From Lentzea sp. NBRC 102530 (lineage in GTDB: Bacteria > Actinomycetota > Actinomycetes > Mycobacteriales > Pseudonocardiaceae): a DNA stretch of 64,000 bases. The translations under genes were made by a program, and so were the position numbers. The notes below the pieces were generated by a model. That model ran no database searches and had not been told where the DNA came from. It was given only the letters and a program-made list of their open reading frames with translations. Numbering within the stretch: position 1 is the first letter of the stretch; every line of letters begins with the position of its first letter. The stretch lies in contig NZ_BSTF01000005.1 in assembly GCF_030269365.1 (NCBI RefSeq), forward strand, positions 62,001 to 126,000, given 5' to 3'. This document shows, piece after piece, positions 59,446 to 64,000 of the stretch.

Positions 59446-61682
59446 ATGACGGACATCGAGGTCCACGAGGCGACTGCCGTTATCGACAACGGCAAGTTCG
59501 GCTCGCGCTCCATCCGCTTCGAGACCGGGCGCCTCGCGCGTCAGGCCGCGGGCAGCGTGGTGGCGTACCTGGACGACGAGACCATGCTTCTGAGCGCCAC
59601 GACGGCCTCGAAGCACCCCAAGGAGCACTTCGACTTCTTCCCCCTCACGGTGGACGTCGAGGAGCGCATGTACGCCGCGGGCCGCATCCCCGGCTCCTTC
59701 TTCCGGCGTGAGGGCCGTCCGAGCACGGACGCCATCCTCACCTGCCGCCTGATCGACCGTCCGCTGCGCCCGTCCTTCGTGGACGGTCTGCGCAACGAGA
59801 TCCAGGTCGTCATCACCGTGATGAGCCTGAACCCGAAGGACCTGTACGACGTCGTGGCGATCAACGCCGCGTCCGCGTCGACGCAGCTCGCGGGTCTGCC
59901 GTTCTCCGGCCCGATCGGTGGCGTCCGCGTCGCGCTGATCGAGGGCCAGTGGGTCGCGTTCCCGACCCACGAGCAGCTCGAGAAGGCCGTGTTCGACATG
60001 GTCGTCGCCGGCCGCGTGGTCGAGTCGGGCGACGTCGCGATCATGATGGTCGAGGCCGAGGCCACCGAGAACGTGATCGACCTGATCGGCGAGGGCGCGA
60101 CCGCCCCCACCGAGGAGGTCGTGGCCGCGGGTCTCGAAGCCGCGAAGCCGTTCATCAAGGTCCTCTGCGAGGCCCAGTCGCAGCTCGCCCAGGTCGCCGC
60201 CAAGGCCACCGGTGAGTTCCCGACGTACCCGGCCTACCAGGCCGACGCGTTCGAGGCCGTCGAGGCTTCGGCGTCCGGCGAGCTCGCCCAGGCGCTGACC
60301 ATCGCGGGCAAGGCCGAGCGCGAGTCCAAGCTGGACGAGGTCAAGGCCGCCACGCTCGAGAAGCTCGCCGAGCAGTTCGAGGGCCGCGAGAAGGAGATCG
60401 GCGCGGCGTTCCGCTCGCTGACCAAGAAGCTCGTGCGCCAGCGGATCCTGCGCGACAAGGTCCGCATCGACGGCCGCGGCCTCACGGACATCCGCGACCT
60501 CGGCGCCGAGGTCGCGATCATCCCGAGGACGCACGGCTCGGCGCTGTTCGAGCGCGGCGAGACCCAGATCCTGGGTGTCACCACGCTGAACATGCTGCGC
60601 ATGGAGCAGCAGATCGACTCGCTGTCCCCCGAGACGCACAAGCGCTACCTGCACCACTACAACTTCCCGCCCTACTCGACCGGTGAGACCGGCCGCGTGG
60701 GTTCGCCGAAGCGCCGCGAGATCGGCCACGGCGCACTGGCCGAGCGCGCTCTCATGCCGGTGCTCCCGAAGCGGGACGAGTTCCCGTACGCGATCCGCCA
60801 GGTGTCCGAGGCGCTGAGCTCCAACGGCTCGACGTCCATGGGCTCGGTCTGCGCGTCCACCCTGTCGCTGCTCAACGCGGGTGTCCCGCTGAAGGCGCCG
60901 GTCTCCGGCATCGCGATGGGTCTCGTCTCCGACGAGGTCGACGGGGAGACCCGCTACGTGGCGCTGACCGACATCCTCGGTGCCGAGGACGCGTTTGGCG
61001 ACATGGACTTCAAGGTCGCGGGCACCAAGGAGTTCGTGACGGCGCTGCAGCTCGACACGAAGCTCGACGGCATCCCGTCCGAGGTGCTGGCGCAGGCGCT
61101 GGGCCAGGCCCGCGACGCGCGCTACACGATCCTCGAGGTCATGGCCGAGGCCATCTCCGACCCGGACGAGATGAGCGCCTTCGCGCCGCGCGTGACGTCG
61201 GTCAAGATCCCGACCGACAAGATCGGCGAGGTCATCGGCCCGAAGGGCAAGATGATCAACTCGATCACCGAGCAGACCGGTGCCGACATCTCCATCGAGG
61301 ACGACGGCACGATCTACGTCGGCGCGGCGGACGGCCCCTCGGCCGAGGCCGCGATCGGCATGATCAACGCGATCGCGAACCCGCAGCTGCCGAAGGTCGG
61401 CGAGCGCTTCCTGGGCACCGTGGTGAAGACGGCCGCGTTCGGCGCGTTCGTCTCGCTGCTGCCCGGCAAGGACGGCCTCGTCCACATCTCGAAGCTGGGC
61501 AACGGCAAGCGCATCGCGAAGGTGGAGGACGTCGTCAAGGTCGGCGACAAGCTCCGCGTCGAGATCGCCGACATCGACCAGCGCGGCAAGATCAGCCTCG
61601 TCGTGGTGTCCGAAGAGGACGCCGCGAAGCCGGCTGAGGCGCCTGCTGCCGAGGAAACCGCTGCTGAGGCGGCTCCCGCGCA

Positions 61683-61686
<4 letters not shown>
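59446..61686 (+). CDS. pnp: Polynucleotide phosphorylase / guanosine pentaphosphate synthetase
   Basis: 746 residues from ATG 59446. Two RNase PH domains (first about 1-220 with [14 protein letters not shown]; second about 345-560 with [17 protein letters not shown] and [18 protein letters not shown]), then KH ([19 protein letters not shown]) and S1 domains ([26 protein letters not shown]) and an Ala/Glu tail. 3'-5' phosphorolytic RNA decay; the actinomycete enzyme can also make pppGpp (GpsI). Stop overlaps the next start. Confidence 0.98.

Positions 61687-64000
<2,314 letters not shown>

Overview
The window is high-GC DNA with many GTG starts and translationally coupled (ATGA/GTGA) gene overlaps. 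The order rimP-nusA-ylxR-infB-DUF503-rbfA-nrnA ... truB-ribF ... rpsO-pnp-M16 protease-dapB is the standard actinobacterial arrangement. Together with the many secreted proteases and two large SARP regulators, this points to a filamentous actinomycete, most likely Pseudonocardiaceae (a Lentzea/Saccharothrix/Amycolatopsis-like genome). The genus is inference.

Layout. 1-3.3 kb: end of an unrecognised gene, then three secreted trypsin-like proteases around a LysE exporter. 3.3-7 kb: ElaA-type GNAT, bioF, an atypical P450 and a threonine-aldolase-like enzyme. 7-14.6 kb: a cobalamin riboswitch followed by a co-directional corrin operon (chelatase ChlI/D fusion, CobO, CobB, CobM, a shortened CobL, a 61-codon repeat ORF, CbiG fused to a stump of CobJ). 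14.7-20 kb: a secreted zinc metalloprotease, a fourth trypsin, a PIG-L deacetylase, a two-domain siroheme synthase and a secreted ricin-type lectin. 20-30 kb: an ABC-transporter remnant, MFS exporter, DEAD-box helicase, RIO kinase, YaaA, a methyltransferase, a double GNAT, a repeat-rich spacer, a VOC protein and proS. 30-37 kb: a small secreted protein plus two SARP/AfsR-type regulators. 37-44.5 kb: membrane-anchored proteins, a putative ABC-2-like membrane protein behind a duplicated operator, YjbQ, an acetyltransferase, glycosyltransferase, DUF4442, a class V aminotransferase, and a lipoprotein/DUF4439 pair. 44.6-64 kb: housekeeping translation and RNA genes, two efflux permeases, and the start of a membrane protein behind dapB.

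The most interesting item is at 33.2-33.5 kb. It is a 78-residue secreted protein whose mature part carries five DTPW tetrapeptides encoded with different synonymous codons, placed 44 bp upstream of a SARP-ATPase regulator on the same strand and facing a second AfsR-like regulator across a 0.7-kb spacer. Other items worth attention: a trypsin paralogue with Asp in place of the oxyanion-hole Gly; a P450 with DxxR instead of ExxR and a missing meander segment; eroded corrin methyltransferases in a riboswitch-controlled operon; ylxR with no ATG/GTG/TTG start; and paired palindromes in three promoter regions.

Co-operation of genes. The corrin genes and siroheme synthase share uroporphyrinogen III-derived intermediates. 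The 44.6-50.6 kb operon couples transcription antitermination with translation initiation and 30S maturation. rpsO-pnp-M16-dapB ends the window. No tRNA, rRNA, CRISPR or intact insertion sequence was seen.
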